Assembly: GCA_000328365.1 (NCBI GenBank)
Contig: KB297448.1
Coordinates: forward strand, 100,319 to 164,318
From: Capitella teleta
Lineage: Eukaryota; Annelida; Polychaeta; Capitellidae
DNA: 64,000 bases
Direction of reading: 5' to 3'
A program made the translations under genes and the position numbers. Positions 11,036-23,535 of this stretch are shown in pieces. How positions within the stretch are numbered: position 1 is the stretch's first letter; each line of letters begins with the position of its first letter. The notes below the pieces were generated by a model. The model was not told where the DNA came from, did not search any database, and saw only the letters and a program-made list of their open reading frames with translations.

Positions 11036-14000
11036 CTGTTTATCTGCTGCCTTGGTCTTCTCTTCAGAGCGCAGAAAATTCTGCAAGTATCAAAGCTCTA
11101 AATTGATCTGAGTTTCCCCCCCCCTCTTCATGTATATACCAGTAACCAAAACTTTGACATGTCTTGTATTCTGATATTCAATATCAGTATTGGAATTATT
11201 AAATGCATGCAAATGGAGAAATTATTAAAAAGAAGACAGATTGTTTCCTCAATTGAAGATTTAATTGTATAAGCAATCAGCACTGAAGAGAAAATGCCCA
11301 CAAAGGAAGCAAGGGAAAAGCGAGCACCAGTAATAGGAAAGAAATCAGGGAATCTTTTAACTTGGACCTATGGCATTATTCACTTTAATGCTGGTTCATG
11401 CGCACCAGACATTAAATATTGTTTTGATTGTGAACGAAAGAAAAAAGAAGGAGACCTGTAGGTGCAGGATGGGTCGTGCATCCTCCTCCAGAACAGCCTG
11501 CAGGACAATGAATAATTCATGAAATGAATTTCTATGAAAACCCAACAGCAACGTTATGTCAACCAAAGAGAGAAATTGCAGTATATGTCAATGGAACAAG
11601 CACCAAATATTCCGGTACTGAGTCCTCTTCATCTTCTTCTTCTGGTTCAATTGTCTGCAATCGAGAATTCAGTGAACACACGACTCACACCAAATGCCTC
11701 AAATTTACAGATTTGAGAGATGATTCCATAGATTATTAATACCCTGGTACTAATAATATAATGATGTGCAACCGGTACAATTATTGTATAACCACAAATA
11801 AATAACCATGGAAAACCCCAAAAGATAAGGTGGATGCAGGAAGAAGAAATGCACCAGTGTATCAGAATGACCAGAGCATTTTTCTTCATCCGAACAAGAT
11901 TCCTGTGAATGAATGATGCAAATCAATTTACCTAACGAAAAAATTCAACACTGTAGGATAGAAGTAAATACATGTAAATTCAATTCCATGAGTAATTGAA
12001 TACAAATTTGGTTGATACAATAATAAAGAAGACAGACTGTGGTAATTGGAGAATAAGAGGGATGCCAGGAAACCAGATGAGATCATGGAAGGAATGGGAA
12101 ACGTATTTCGGAAAAATGGACGGACCATGCAAAAAGAGGAGAAGGAGTTTCAAAGTGAATAAGATTTTTGAAATGAGGCGAAATACATTTCAGAGTTGAG
12201 AAGAGAAAAGAACCTGTTCTTTATCAGAATCATCGCCATCAACATTATCATCGTCACTGACATCATCATCCTCATCAGAACTAACACCAATAACTTTATC
12301 ATCATTGCCATTGACAGCAGCCAGAGATGCCTCCTCACCGCCATCCTGTGGAAATTACTTTCAATTTCAAAGAGGACGTGTAAAATCAATATTGATGCAA
12401 TGTATTCACATACAAAATGTAAAATATGCATAAGTTCAAGTGCATTAATGTCAGTCTCAGTACAATGTAAATGTTATTCAAAATTTCAAATCAATTGTCA
12501 GCCATTAAATTCAGCTTTTATGCATAACAAATGTTTTCACCATTGCGCATCCATTGTGCACGATACATATACATTTAACTGATTTAAGTGCACGCATCAG
12601 CCTTTTTGGCACGGCTTCATACTGCAGGTAGGCTTGGCTAGTAATAGCGACTACAAGTAACATAGAAGGATTGTTTTCAGCCCATGCGTGACTGGGTGAA
12701 AACTGCTTCCAATGGCCTCAATTGGGTGCAGGATGTGCAGCAGATCTTGGTGCGCCTTCAATCTACAAAAAGTTAAAGGCTGCCAAGGATTTTTCTCTCT
12801 AGCTGGGACTCCGCCAATTGATGCTAATTTATAAATTTAGTCAATGCAGGCAACATTAATAGGCCAAAGACCCTCTAGCTATGGCAGCGAGTATAACACA
12901 CATCAGGACTTTAGGACCGAGTAATCTAGGCGCATTAGTATGAAGCACTATCATAGCTGTGGGATATATTTCCATGGATCACAACAAAATAACATTATCT
13001 AAATCTCAAACTCATGGGTCAACCCTTAAGTGTGAGAATGCAAATTTCTTGACTGTGCAAAGTGAATGCTTACACAGTTACATATTAATCTTGAATTCTT
13101 GATTATGTTTAGGAGACTTAAATGCCTAAAAACATTAAAAACATATGGTATGGTTACGACTCTATCTTATGCTGTGGATTGACTGAGTTTATCGTATTCT
13201 GCAAGAAAGAAGCTGCCAAACTCGCGCCTGGATGTGTACTCCGCGTTGGAGGGAATATCATCACACCCACTGACTATGTCAAGAACATAGGGGTATCCAT
13301 GGACAGATCCCTCTCCGGAGAAAAACAAGTTAACAATGTATGTCGTGTTGCCTATGCCCAACTGAAGAGCTTATCAAAAATCAAGTGTTTTATAAATCAT
13401 GAATCCCTAGAATCCATTATACATGCTCTAATTACTGCTCGTATTGATTACTGTAACTCAGTTTTTTATGGTGTTAATGATCGTATTTTACAAAAGCTCC
13501 AAGTTCTACAAAATGCATGTGCCAGACTTTTAACCAATACTTCTCGTTTTGACCATATTACCCCTGTCCTTACGGAAATGCATTGGCTACCCATCAAATA
13601 TCGCATTGTTTTTAAACTTCTTATGTTTACATTTAAATGCATGTACGGACTTTCACCAAAGTATCTAAGCGAACTTTTATCCCTTTACTAGCCGACCAGA
13701 AATATTAGATCACAAGACAGTTTCCTTTTATCTGTTCCTTTTACTAGGTCCCATACATTGTACTCCTCAAGTTTCACTATTGTTGCCCCTCGTTTATGGA
13801 ACCAACTACCTTTTAAACTTCGATCCGTCCAATCTTTGTCTGTTTTTAAATCTCAGCTTAAAACCTATCTTTTTACCAAGTGTTATGTTTAACCCGCTGA
13901 ATTTCGTTTTATCTTGCTCCCTTTCAAATGTTTTTACTCCTTCACACTTTCCCTCTAACACGAGCGTTTTAGAGCACTATTGTTGTGGATTTTACGCTAT

Positions 14001-14943
14001 ACAAAAATATATTTTTTTTTTTTTTTTTTTTTATTATTATTATGCTTGCTCAAATTTGTCAGACGTTGAAGTTTAACATGCGTAATGAAATATATTAAAT
14101 TAAATTAATTAATTAATTACAACATGATTAATATCAGCAACACAAGCATAGTTAGAGGTTATCCAGTGCATGCCTTACTATGCTATTGATCAATTGTTTG
14201 GAATATCCATCAAGCTGAAATGGTGGAGCTTGCTCGATCTATACTGAAAAGGGTCCCCTATTCATTCAATCTCAATCTGTATTTTGAAGAGAAATTTGAC
14301 CTCAAGATCTTGTACATGGTATCCATAGAATCATGTAGAAATGTGTTGAGCTTGGCCTATGATGCCAGTACTGAAGAGACTCTACTACTTTACTACCCTT
14401 TAGCTTACGTAATATTTCAATATGTTTCGAGTTGTCAATTTTCTGAAAAATATCCAAATATACAGAACAATGAATGCAGAGAATTTGGTATATGATCATC
14501 CAGAGCAAGTCTCTTAAATTATTGGTCATTATGATTATCTGTGCATCCCTAATTATAAGAATGAATGAATTCAAAGACAATGTGTGATGTACTTCATTTA
14601 AAAATATGACAATAATGAGAAACTCTATGTCCATGAGTATGATTGGCCTATGATATGATATACGGATAATACGGGCCACCCTGGAAGTAATCTGCTAATA
14701 AAGTCATAAGGGTAATATTCTAATCATAACGGACTGTTTATTGCAAAAAATACAATTGAACACTTAAAAAATGATGCTGACCTTGTAGAAGCCTTTTTCG
14801 AGACCCGTTTGAGGAAGACTTTTGGGGAAAAAACTCTCCATGCTTGGACCCTCGCTTTGCGGTCCAGTGGCCGGTTCAGTTGGCGCCTGAGAGTCCATTT
14901 CAGATGTTTTTTGGTTGGGAGTTGACGCTTCGCTTGACGCCAT
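11036..14943 (-). CDS. Acidic N-terminal exons, possibly the 5' end of PDXDC1
   Basis: Six minus-strand segments chain in one frame, each beginning and ending in phase 0: 14782-14943 (ATG start, MASSEASTPNQKTSEMDSQA and on to GLEKGFYK), 12214-12345 (SSDEDDDVSDDDNVDGDDSD, strongly acidic), 11855-11902 (ESCSDEEKC, weak donor), 11604-11654 (TIEPEEEDEEDSVPEYL), 11456-11497 (AVLEEDARPILHLQ) and 11036-11080 (NFLRSEEKTKAADKQ). Acceptors are good (ATTTCCACAG, GATTGCAG, CCTGCAG, CTTGCAG). The last is phase-compatible with the first PDXDC1 exon at 6129 (FMMNPMMEQLEE), and no stop or other gene intervenes on this strand. The product would be an intrinsically disordered acidic extension of about 193 residues, absent from human PDXDC1. 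Alternatively these exons belong to a separate unrecognised gene whose remaining exons I cannot see. The first and second exons are the safest; the third is doubtful. Confidence 0.5.
13122..14045 (+). mobile_element. Non-LTR retrotransposon (LINE) 3' fragment
   Basis: The plus strand encodes the C-terminal part of a LINE reverse transcriptase: PTDYVKNIGVSMDRSLS, ITARIDYCNSVFYGV, LQVLQNACARLLTNTSRFDH, HWLPIKYRIVFKL and APRLWNQLPFKLR. These are the thumb and post-RT blocks of Jockey/CR1/L2-like elements. One in-frame TAG at 13689-13691 interrupts an otherwise continuous frame ending at 13892. A short 3' UTR follows and ends in ACGCTATACAAA plus poly-T/TTA repeats, resembling CR1/L2 tails. The copy is 5'-truncated and dead. 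It sits antisense in the intron between the first two acidic exons. Confidence 0.88.
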
Positions 14944-15874
14944 GTTTACACGCTGGCAAGGATTTAACGGAAATAGACACCTTCCAGTGTCGTTATAACA
15001 AAATAATCATTATATCACCTGCATGAAAACTTATATGATATCCTTCACAATTTAGAGTTATGACAATCTAATTATTTATACATATTTGCTTACTTATAGT
15101 TAATCAATAGAAAGTAATTGGTGTCGTAAATTATACGCACTGTCCCATTTACGTTTGGCCCGTGACACGCACGCAGCAGACAGTCGGCGGATATGTTTAT
15201 TTCTTGTAAATACCACCATTATGTTAACCTTTAAGTAATGAATTCGTATTTTATGTATTTTATGTTAAGCGAACCTGTTTCCGATATATGAGTGCTCTGT
15301 AACCGGAAGATCACCTCGTATTCAGACTAAATCACTCCGTTTCTAACTTTCTATAGCGAACCCGCCTAATTAGGCTAATAGTAATATAATACTAATAGCC
15401 TAATCATAATGGGCATTAGGCTAATACCCTATTTTCTATAATAATAATGCTGCTAAATCATAAATGCTATATACTATATCGGACTGAAATGTAGACTGAA
15501 GGATTGTGGACCAAAGTAAGATTACAATAATAATGAATATAATGATAGTCCAATATTGAATATGTTTTATGCTACAGTCATAATATTTAGTCATAAAACG
15601 ATGATTGAATTTAAATTGGCAGTGAGAGCAGGTATTTTTCGGGTATATTATTTATTGTTTATTGGTCACATGACCTTATTTGAGTATATGCATGGGTAAT
15701 ACTTGCACATATTTCTGTATTTTTTAACCAGATTCAAGTAAATTTAAGCCACCTTGCTTGAAGGAAGGAATGAACGTCAGGATTCTCTATCAGTCATATA
15801 TTGAAGCCAGTGTCTTATAATGAAAGTTTTTATCCTTTGCAGGAGAATACAGAATACGAGATACACAGGAGGCC
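14944..15874. promoter_or_regulatory. Intergenic region between divergent starts
   Basis: About 930 bp separates the minus-strand ATG at 14943 from the MFSD6 ATG at 15875. It is AT-rich. A splice acceptor (CCTTTGCAG at about 15833-15841) just before the MFSD6 ATG shows that its 5' UTR begins in an exon further upstream. A shared bidirectional promoter is an inference from the spacing; no core element is clear. Confidence 0.35.
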
Positions 15875-18199
15875 ATGCCTATCAAAATCAAATCTCCAAA
15901 GGAGTCTGTTGCAGTTCTCAACATGAACAAGGCAACATTCCACTCGTATATATTCCACCTGTTTTTTGGTGCTGGCCAATCTTGTCTTCTTCCCTTCCTG
16001 TCGCTGTACTTCCGATATCTCGGCCTCACAGCGTCCCAAGTAGGCATTGTGTTTGGTGCTAAGGCTGCGGTTAACATGATTTGGGCGCCCTGCTGGACGC
16101 GGTGCTCTACGAAGTTTCGCAAGAAGAGATTTGTGATGGTGTTCTCAATGTTTATTTTACTTGGCACTTACGGCCTCATGATCATCATTCCGCCTGCAAG
16201 CCAAGAAATTTCTGACCTTCAGTTCTGTCCGGATGAGTTCAGAGAAAGTGAGAACCTGAGTGCGAGACTGGAAAATCTAACAGAAACATTGACAGCTGAA
16301 TTGCGGGAGGAATTGGTGAATTTGAGTGAAACCTCAACTGTGGGCTTCACGGAAGGAGGTGGGGAATATCGGGATATAGAAGGAGATTTGTACAACTTAG
16401 ATCCGGATATTCTGGAGATTCTGAAGAAGAATGGCATTGATAGCAAAACTCTGAAGGAATCGGATAATGCAGCTCTTGCCAAGATTGTTGAAGGAATTAT
16501 TAAAAAAATTGAGAAGGAGAAGGTCAAGACGAGGGATAAGCGCGATTGGCGCTCTAGCAAAAGTGGGCAAAGGTCCAAGAATAAGCTGAAACCACCATTG
16601 ACAGAAGATGAAGATTCTGATTCTGACGAGTGGAATATGGATGATGAGGAATATGAAACCACCTCCAAATTGACAACATCTACCACACCAGTCACCACCA
16701 CCACCAAGGTAACCACACCCACCTCTACAACCACACCATCCACCACCACTACGGCCCCTACCACTTCAACTAAGGCTGCTACAACTTCAACTCTAACTAC
16801 CACAACGAGGTCAGCAATAACCTAGCAACCTGCAAGTTCAGCAACAACCACTGCAAGTTCAGCAACAACCACCGCTGTATCTGCCTCCACTAGTGCTAAT
16901 CCTAGTGACTTAATCACTAGTACTTCGTTAGATCTCACTACTGAGCTGCTGCCAAATCCTTCCTCTACACTAAGTATCACAGTCTCAGTGGATATCAACG
17001 CCAGCACAACTCCAGCGCCCCTTTCATCAACCACACCCGTCAGTTTACTGAACTACTTCTCTCAAGACAGCGTGTACAACTCTTTTGCCAACATCATGAA
17101 CCACATTCATGAGCTTCCCAAGCAGATCAACACTGTGATATATGAGAAGGTGTTTGCTGCTGTAATGGCCCTCATTATTGTGGGGGAAATGTTCTCTGCC
17201 CCCGCAGAGAAGCTAGCTGATGACACCTGGTTTGAATTCCTCGACAGTTCCGATCTGCTAGAGAAGTACGGCACACACAAGATGTGGATGGCCCTCGGCT
17301 GTGCTCTGCTGCCCCCAGTGCTGACCACGGCCATTGACCGCCTTCCCTGCTTGCTGGCCGAACTTGGCCAGTACAAAATCCACCGAATTCTGCTCCACTT
17401 CTTCGCCTTCTACGTACTCATGGGTTTGGCATTTGTCTGCTCAATCTGCTTTCCCATCTACTCAACCAAAGACGGCAAGAAAGTTCTCCAGCGCCGGGGG
17501 CGCTTCTGCCGGGGCCTTCGAATGCTTTTTCACGACGTACAGGTCTCCACCTTCACCATCAGCGTCCTGCTCATGGGCTTCGTGCAAGGAGCAACCAGCA
17601 CCTTCCTCTTCTGGTTGATCCAGGATAAAACAGGCGCTGAGCAGATCATGGGGCTCTGTTTGGCCGCTGCCTTTGCTGGAGAATTCTTCATGCAGGGCTT
17701 CGGGCGCTGGCTGGTCTCGAAAGTGGGCTACGCCCCCTGCGTGGTGTTTGGTCTGCTTGTGTTGGGAGGCCGATTTGCATTCTATTCTCTCATCGCAGAT
17801 CCCATGTACATCATAGCAGGTGAGGGCTTCCACTGCCTCAGCGTGTCTCTCATCTGGGACGCTGTGCGCACATATCCCGACTTCCGCCTCAACCCTCTGG
17901 TCATGGACCGCAGTGCCAACAGTGTGATGAACGCATTCTATCACGGGATTGGCTTAGCCCCTGGGTGCTTCACTGCAGGCTACATCTACGACTGGGTCGG
18001 CCTGCCTATCCTCTTCCAGTCGTGTGCCGTCCTGTGTGGCGTGTGGGCCGTTATCTTTGCCATTGTTCAGTGCTGCTCACGAAAGTCGCCAAAGGTGCGC
18101 TACTCAAAGCTGATGCAGGACGAGGAGGAAGCGCTGAGTGACGGCTCCATGGAATACGATGACGACTGGCTGGAAGTCGCCATGAAGCATCAGAAGTGA
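15875..18199 (+). CDS. MFSD6: MFSD6-like major facilitator transporter, interrupted by one in-frame TAG
   Basis: A polytopic membrane protein of the major facilitator superfamily, MFSD6 branch. The reading frame runs 775 codons, about the length of human MFSD6 (close to 790 residues). The order also matches: a short cytosolic start, N-terminal helices (HSYIFHLFFGAGQS, LGLTASQVGIVFGAKAAVN, VFSMFILLGTYGLMIII), a long variable loop (about residues 110-390) that is Glu/Asp-rich and then mucin-like Thr/Ser/Pro, then the remaining helices from VFAAVMALIIVGEMFSAP to QSCAVLCGVWAVIFAIVQ, and an acidic C-terminus. A TAG at 16823-16825 in the Thr/Ser-rich loop splits the frame; both sides are in the same frame and both are needed for a transporter. 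A 48-nt GT-AG segment (16810-16857), a multiple of three, would remove the stop if spliced; otherwise it implies readthrough, an allele or an error. MFSD6 family function is poorly known. Confidence 0.82.
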
Positions 18200-19650
18200 A
18201 GATTTGTTGGGTTATTTGTTTTTGAATATAGCATTATTTTATACACGTGCATTCATTGCAGTCCCTTCATGCTGGAAGTCTTGTGTCTTCCATATTTTTC
18301 TCAGTGAAATGTGATTTAATTATTTTCAGATTCATGCAAATCATTTGTCGTCCAGTTATGCCATACACCAGTGAAGTGTACTTTGATTCTACTTATTTTC
18401 CAATGCTTTTCAATAATGCAAAAGTGCCTTTTAAAATAATTTCCAACAATGATATGCTCCCTGTACAGCTAATCTCATTGCTGGATTATCGAAATTAGAA
18501 TATTAGTTATCCCCTCTCAATCAAGTTCCTCTCTGAAACTGTCTTTCACTCTTCTTTTGTTAATCGTTATCGGACAATCTTCGGTGAAATATGTCTTCCA
18601 ATGCTACTTATGAGCGACTGGCACACATTTTGTCATTGTATGACCTCTCTATTCCTCTTATTGCACGACTTACTACTGCAATACTCTCTAGCAGCTGACT
18701 AGTCGAACTGCGTTTTGTTTTTGTTTTTTTGTTAAATGTTCATCTGCTTGATTTTAACAATCATTTTTAGTTTTCTTTACACCTTTATAGTCTAGTCGAA
18801 CTAACATCTTGCCTCTCTGACCAACATTTCTTACCTTACTGAGTTATATTTTTGTGCAATCAGCTATTTATCTTACCGGTATTATTTTTTTTCTCTTCAA
18901 ACCCAAGATAATTATCTTGTTTTCTTTCCTATCTTCTCCGCATTCCAATTTATTTCCTTTTTTCTTTGCATTCCTATATTTTCCAATTATATTTGCATTC
19001 CCTTTAGATCCTATTCCAATCTTCCCTTTTATTAAATCTGTGTCTCATAATGTCCGGTCACATTATTCTCAGTCTAACAGAGGGATCTCTAACAAATTAC
19101 CATTTAATAGCATTTCTCATATTTACAACCACTAACTTCAGAAACAAAGATGTAAATAAATGACGATATTGTAATTATTAAAATGGGTTTTGTAGAAAAA
19201 TTTTATATAATGAATCTGTAAATAAATCAATTTTTTTTCATTCAATTTTCTTTATTGGTTTAGGTTTTCTGTTTTACTTTTTACTAAAAATGAATGGGGA
19301 AAAAAAAAAAGAAATCTCTGTTTATTCACATTAATACATGGATATGTTTTCTTGTTTTATTTTGAAAATGAAAAAGAAATACAAATATATTTGAATTGAA
19401 AAAAAAAAAAGCTTTCGGATTACTTTCTTCACATCACAAATATATCACAGAAAGCATGAGCTTAGCATTACATTATTATGAATTATATAATTTTTTTTTG
19501 TTTCCAACAATTTCAAGAATTAATCATGAAGCTATATATCACAGAGGCAGTTCTCACTATCCAAGAATAGTTTAATGTGGAATTAGGTTAAATTTCTAGC
19601 ATGGCATGCTTAGAACAGAATAAATGCAATCTCCAATCTTGGGATCAATT
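18200..19650. other. 3' UTR and intergenic DNA between MFSD6 and the P450
   Basis: AT-rich with several AATAAA-like signals and A/T tracts, and no coding signal on either strand. MFSD6 and the P450 converge here, so both 3' UTRs should lie in this stretch. Confidence 0.6.
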
Positions 19651-21878
19651 TCAATCAATTTTCTGCACACGCAGCTGCAATTTTGGATGTGGATGCATGG
19701 TGATACCAGATCTGCGCTTGAATTGCAATCCAGGAAGCATGCTGAACCGGAAGTCGCGCATGAGCACAGCCATGAGCAGTCTCAGCTGCATCTTGGCAAA
19801 CTGATGTCCCAAGCACTTATGAGGCCCTGTGCTGAATGGCATGTGCGTGTAGTTGTCAAAGGTGCTGTCGCCAAGGAAACGACCAGGGTCAAATTTAGTC
19901 GGGTTCTTCCACACTGAGGGGTCACTGAAAAGGAAGTGGGTCATTCCTAAATGTTGGCGCAGAGGCAGCCAAGACTGACCGCATCATGGCGCCATAATGA
20001 ATCACGACTTCCGTGCCTTTGGGGATGAAGTATCCACAGATGTGATCGTCATTCTTCGCTCGTCTTGTGAAGGATGGAGCGGCCGGGTACAGTCTTCACA
20101 AATGAAATGGATAAGGTCTACGCCAGGTTTCAGCATGTCAATCTAACCTTTGAACTTCCTTAAGCACAGCATATGTGTACTTCATCTGATCCAGATGCTC
20201 CCAAGTGATGGTCTGATTACGCGGGGGAAGAAATTCCACAGCCTCTTGACGAACTTTCTCCTGGACTTCTGGGTATTCAGCCATTGTGAGTAAAATCCAT
20301 GCCATGGTCACTGAGGTCGTCTTGAGAGATCGAAACGTCACTTCCTATTGTACTGGGTTAGTATACTCACTTCATGCCCAGCAAGCAGCAGATTTAGTAC
20401 TTGTTCGCGGAGGCATTTATCAGACATTCCTTCTCCAGTATCCTCATCGACAGCTGACATTAGATAGCTGAGTAAGTCGTGTTTCGTATCCCTTAAGCCT
20501 GAATTAATTATATTATATTAATAATTAATTATAATCCTGTTATCAATTATTCATTTTCAAAACCTATTTTCTCAAGTTCTCTCCTGTCACGAATCATTTT
20601 GTCGATAACTTCATTCACGATCTTCATGGCCTCCCAATTCTTCCGATTAGATGCCGTTGGAATGGACGAAGCGAATGGCAGGAGCCCAGTAAAGCTGTGA
20701 GAATTTCAAAGAAATCCTTAGTGTATATATTCCATCACTATTAAATAAATCAACATTTAATACCTAAGTAGGGTGACGTTAACAATAACAGCAAAAGCCT
20801 TCGCAAATTCAGAATGAACGTTTCTCAGACTGTCAACTTTGTATCCAAAAACAGCCATGCAGATCACATCCAGTGCCTGTGAAAATATATCATTATTAAA
20901 ATCATTTACACAACATAAATGGGACACAAATGTGACACTCTGATTGCCTAACCAGTCGTTTGAAGTCATCTTGAACATCAAGAGCAGCTGATGATTCATC
21001 AATTCGCCAGTTCCAATAATCCACCAAATTAAGACCATTTTCTTCAAAAATACCAAGGTACCCTGTCATTTCATCACAATCAAATGAAACACAGAAATAA
21101 TACACGGAGGAGATGCCTCACTCTGAATGGATGCATGGCTAAAGAACGGATTCATCATTCGTCGCAGATACTTGTGCTGTTCCCCAGACGCGAAAAAAAT
21201 TCCTCCTGAGAGAAGGCTGCGAGAAGCAGTGAAATCTCAGGGTAATCAATACATGTACTCACTTAGTATTGTTAATGCCTCTTTGGTAGTTGGCCTCATT
21301 CTCAATGAGAACATGTTTCAGGGATTTAGGGCCACTAACAAGAACGCAATCCCTGCCCAAGAGATTGTAGAAGTGAACCACTTCTCCGTACTGCTTGATC
21401 CAGCTGCGCATTAGCAGAAGAGAGGTCCATCAGAAACATATTTCCTGAAATCGCACTCACTTGACGGAAGTATCCATTGCCTCGCCAACAATCGCTGACC
21501 GGACATTTCCATAGATGGGGTTGTATTCTGGACCAGGAATCTGGAAGAAGAATTGGAGAAGATGGCCTCAATGAAACTAGGAATGCCCAGTGATATGCAC
21601 CACTGTCAGCTGATATGTCAAAATCTTTGGAAATCTGTTTCTCTTTCATTCATTGAAGATATTTCAATATTTCTTTCTGCTATTATTTAGTGATCAAACT
21701 GCCAATAAAACTAATCATGTCTTACCTTCCTGAGTGGTGAGAGGAATGGTTTAACAGCAAAAGCGTAGAATCCCCATGTTGAAACAGCAATTCCTCCATA
21801 CTTGGCCACATCGAACCAGGTCAGGTTGACATTCAGTGAGTGATGCAACTCGCGAAGTCTCTCGAAAGCCACCTGCAT
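19651..21878 (-). CDS. Cytochrome P450 (microsomal type)
   Basis: A haem-thiolate monooxygenase anchored in the ER. About ten minus-strand exons can be read. The N-terminus starts at the ATG at 21878 (MQVAFERLRELHHSLNVNLT), followed by a membrane anchor (YGGIAVSTWGFYAFAV) and a proline-rich hinge (IPGPEYNPIYG). The C-helix region follows (SGEQHKYLRRMMNPFFSH, with the WxxxR tryptophan replaced by H-K-Y-L-R-R). The I-helix reads LLLAGHE then TTSVTMAWILLTMAEYPE across an intron. The K-helix ExxR is KEVQRL, and the haem loop is FSTGPHKCLGHQF, fitting FxxGxxxCxG. The last exon is 19651-19924, and the C-terminus QLRVQKID ends in a stop at 19651. All hallmark motifs are present, so it is probably functional. 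The family is uncertain; the haem region looks more like CYP46/CYP4-type sequences than CYP2. It is convergent with MFSD6. Confidence 0.88.
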
Positions 21879-22977
21879 GTTTCTGGGAATCAGAAATCAG
21901 AATACAATCTTTTAACCTATAACCCCGGATAATTGTTGTGAACCGCATATAAAGTTGCATGTATGTGCAGCAATGTAAATCTATTTTTTTAATTTTAATA
22001 CCAAGTGTGATTGAGATAGCTATGCCATGAGTGAAACTAGGTCATGCACCTGGTAAAAAGACATTGATTCTATTTTTAAATAAATGGAATGGCAGGCAAG
22101 AAAAGACCTCATGCATGAATGACCTGCAAGCTCATTAATATATAAATCTTTATTCATATGCACATGTATTACAGTGGTATAATCAAAAGGAAATGGAGAA
22201 AAAAAAAAAAAAAAAAAAAAACAAGCAACCAAAAGATCAAAATTCAACTAGTGCATAAATGGATAATAATCTCATTACAATTTTCATGGTCAATTTGGTT
22301 ATTACAGGTGTCATGATACATTAAAAAATCACGAATTATAGTCGCATCAGCTTGATGATTTGTGTGGGGCTCAATTACAATTGACCTTAACAAGGAAACA
22401 CGGGAATGAACATAAAGGTGCTGTCATTGATATTGTATTCGGTGCAAATAAAATGAATACTCTTCGCAACGCTAGAACCACTGCCACAGATTGCCAGTTC
22501 AGCGCACAATCGGGTGCAAGCATTTTCATAAAACGTTTATGAAGCTGGGTATTTACAGGTAAGTCATTTACAATCAAAGGTAGCAAATGATTATGGGTTC
22601 TTTGACTTAATTTACATAGGCGGCGCCTATGTTTTGAATGTTTTGTCTTGTACGTAAAACTTAAGTCTCATGCTGAAGTAGGAACAATTTGTAAATTTTA
22701 CGATAGTTTTTATTTGTACATGTAGCTAATTAACACAAATAATTTATTTCATTTCATTTCTTACATGTACTTGAATTAGGTTATTGATCAGCTAAATATC
22801 AGTTTCACTTAATTGACCTACATGTCACTCAATTGACCTACATATATGTGTATAATTGTATACCTAGATAATACCAGTTTAGCTACTAAGTTTAAAGTTC
22901 AAAGATCAATTGTTACGATTAGTGTGAGGGGAAAGATAACTGCTGACACGACTGCACACATCGTGACCCATATATAC
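21879..22977. other. Non-coding stretch, no gene seen
   Basis: AT-rich DNA with a poly-A tract at about 22200-22220. A minus-strand acceptor just before the P450 ATG suggests a 5' UTR exon in here. Short open frames (for example 22360-22586, both strands) show no splice signals or family resemblance. Confidence 0.5.
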
Positions 22978-23452
22978 GGAGTGGACCAAAAGTAGTCTTA
23001 TCTACTCCCATGATATGTTGAAGAAAAAAAGAATTGGGGCAAAAATTGACTTATTATTCCCCAACATAACTAAGCAACCATGGTATGGATAATCAATCAA
23101 TATATGAGTGCAAGTAATATTTGGCAATATTTTCCCTTTTGGCAACAAACAGGGCCCCAGACCATGAAACAAGCCTTGCTGGTCAGATGGGGTCAAAATG
23201 TTGATTTTCATGCTTTGATTGCGAAATAAAGACAAATGAATAACTCCTCTTCCTCCCATACAAGAATCATGTCAGTCTGTGACCAATAAATTATTATATT
23301 ATGTGAAATATGAACAAAGACAGTAAAAGTGAGTAATCATTTCGGAGGATCGAATGTGGGATTTCGATTCCGATTATTCGCACAGCCCTATTAATCAGTA
23401 GGTATACCGATACGCCATCATACGCTAATCATACGGTGATTTAGTCCACTCA
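22978..23452. mobile_element. MITE related to the copy at 54.65 kb
   Basis: It begins GAGTGGACCAAAAGTAGTC, and about 470 bp later the sequence ends TTAGTCCACTC, giving short imperfect inverted termini. Its interior at about 23130-23175, read on the minus strand, matches 55040-55100 on the plus strand (CATGGTC.GGGGCCCTGTTTG, then a GCACTC block). Two diverged copies 32 kb apart define an interspersed family. The CAAAAGTA terminus resembles mariner-type ends, but no TA duplication was confirmed. Confidence 0.6.
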
Positions 23453-23535
23453 CAGAAATAGAGGGTGGAAACAACAAATCGAAAACTTTATTTCTCTGTG
23501 TTCAAAGAAACATTGCATGACTTTCCAAATACCTG

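Noticed and set aside
10564-11106. 180-codon plus-strand open frame
   Set aside because: It overlaps a good minus-strand exon, has unremarkable composition and shows no homology or splice context.
16219-16803. 194-codon minus-strand open frame rich in Val and Ser
   Set aside because: It is the reverse of the Glu- and Thr-rich MFSD6 loop; the open state is a composition effect.
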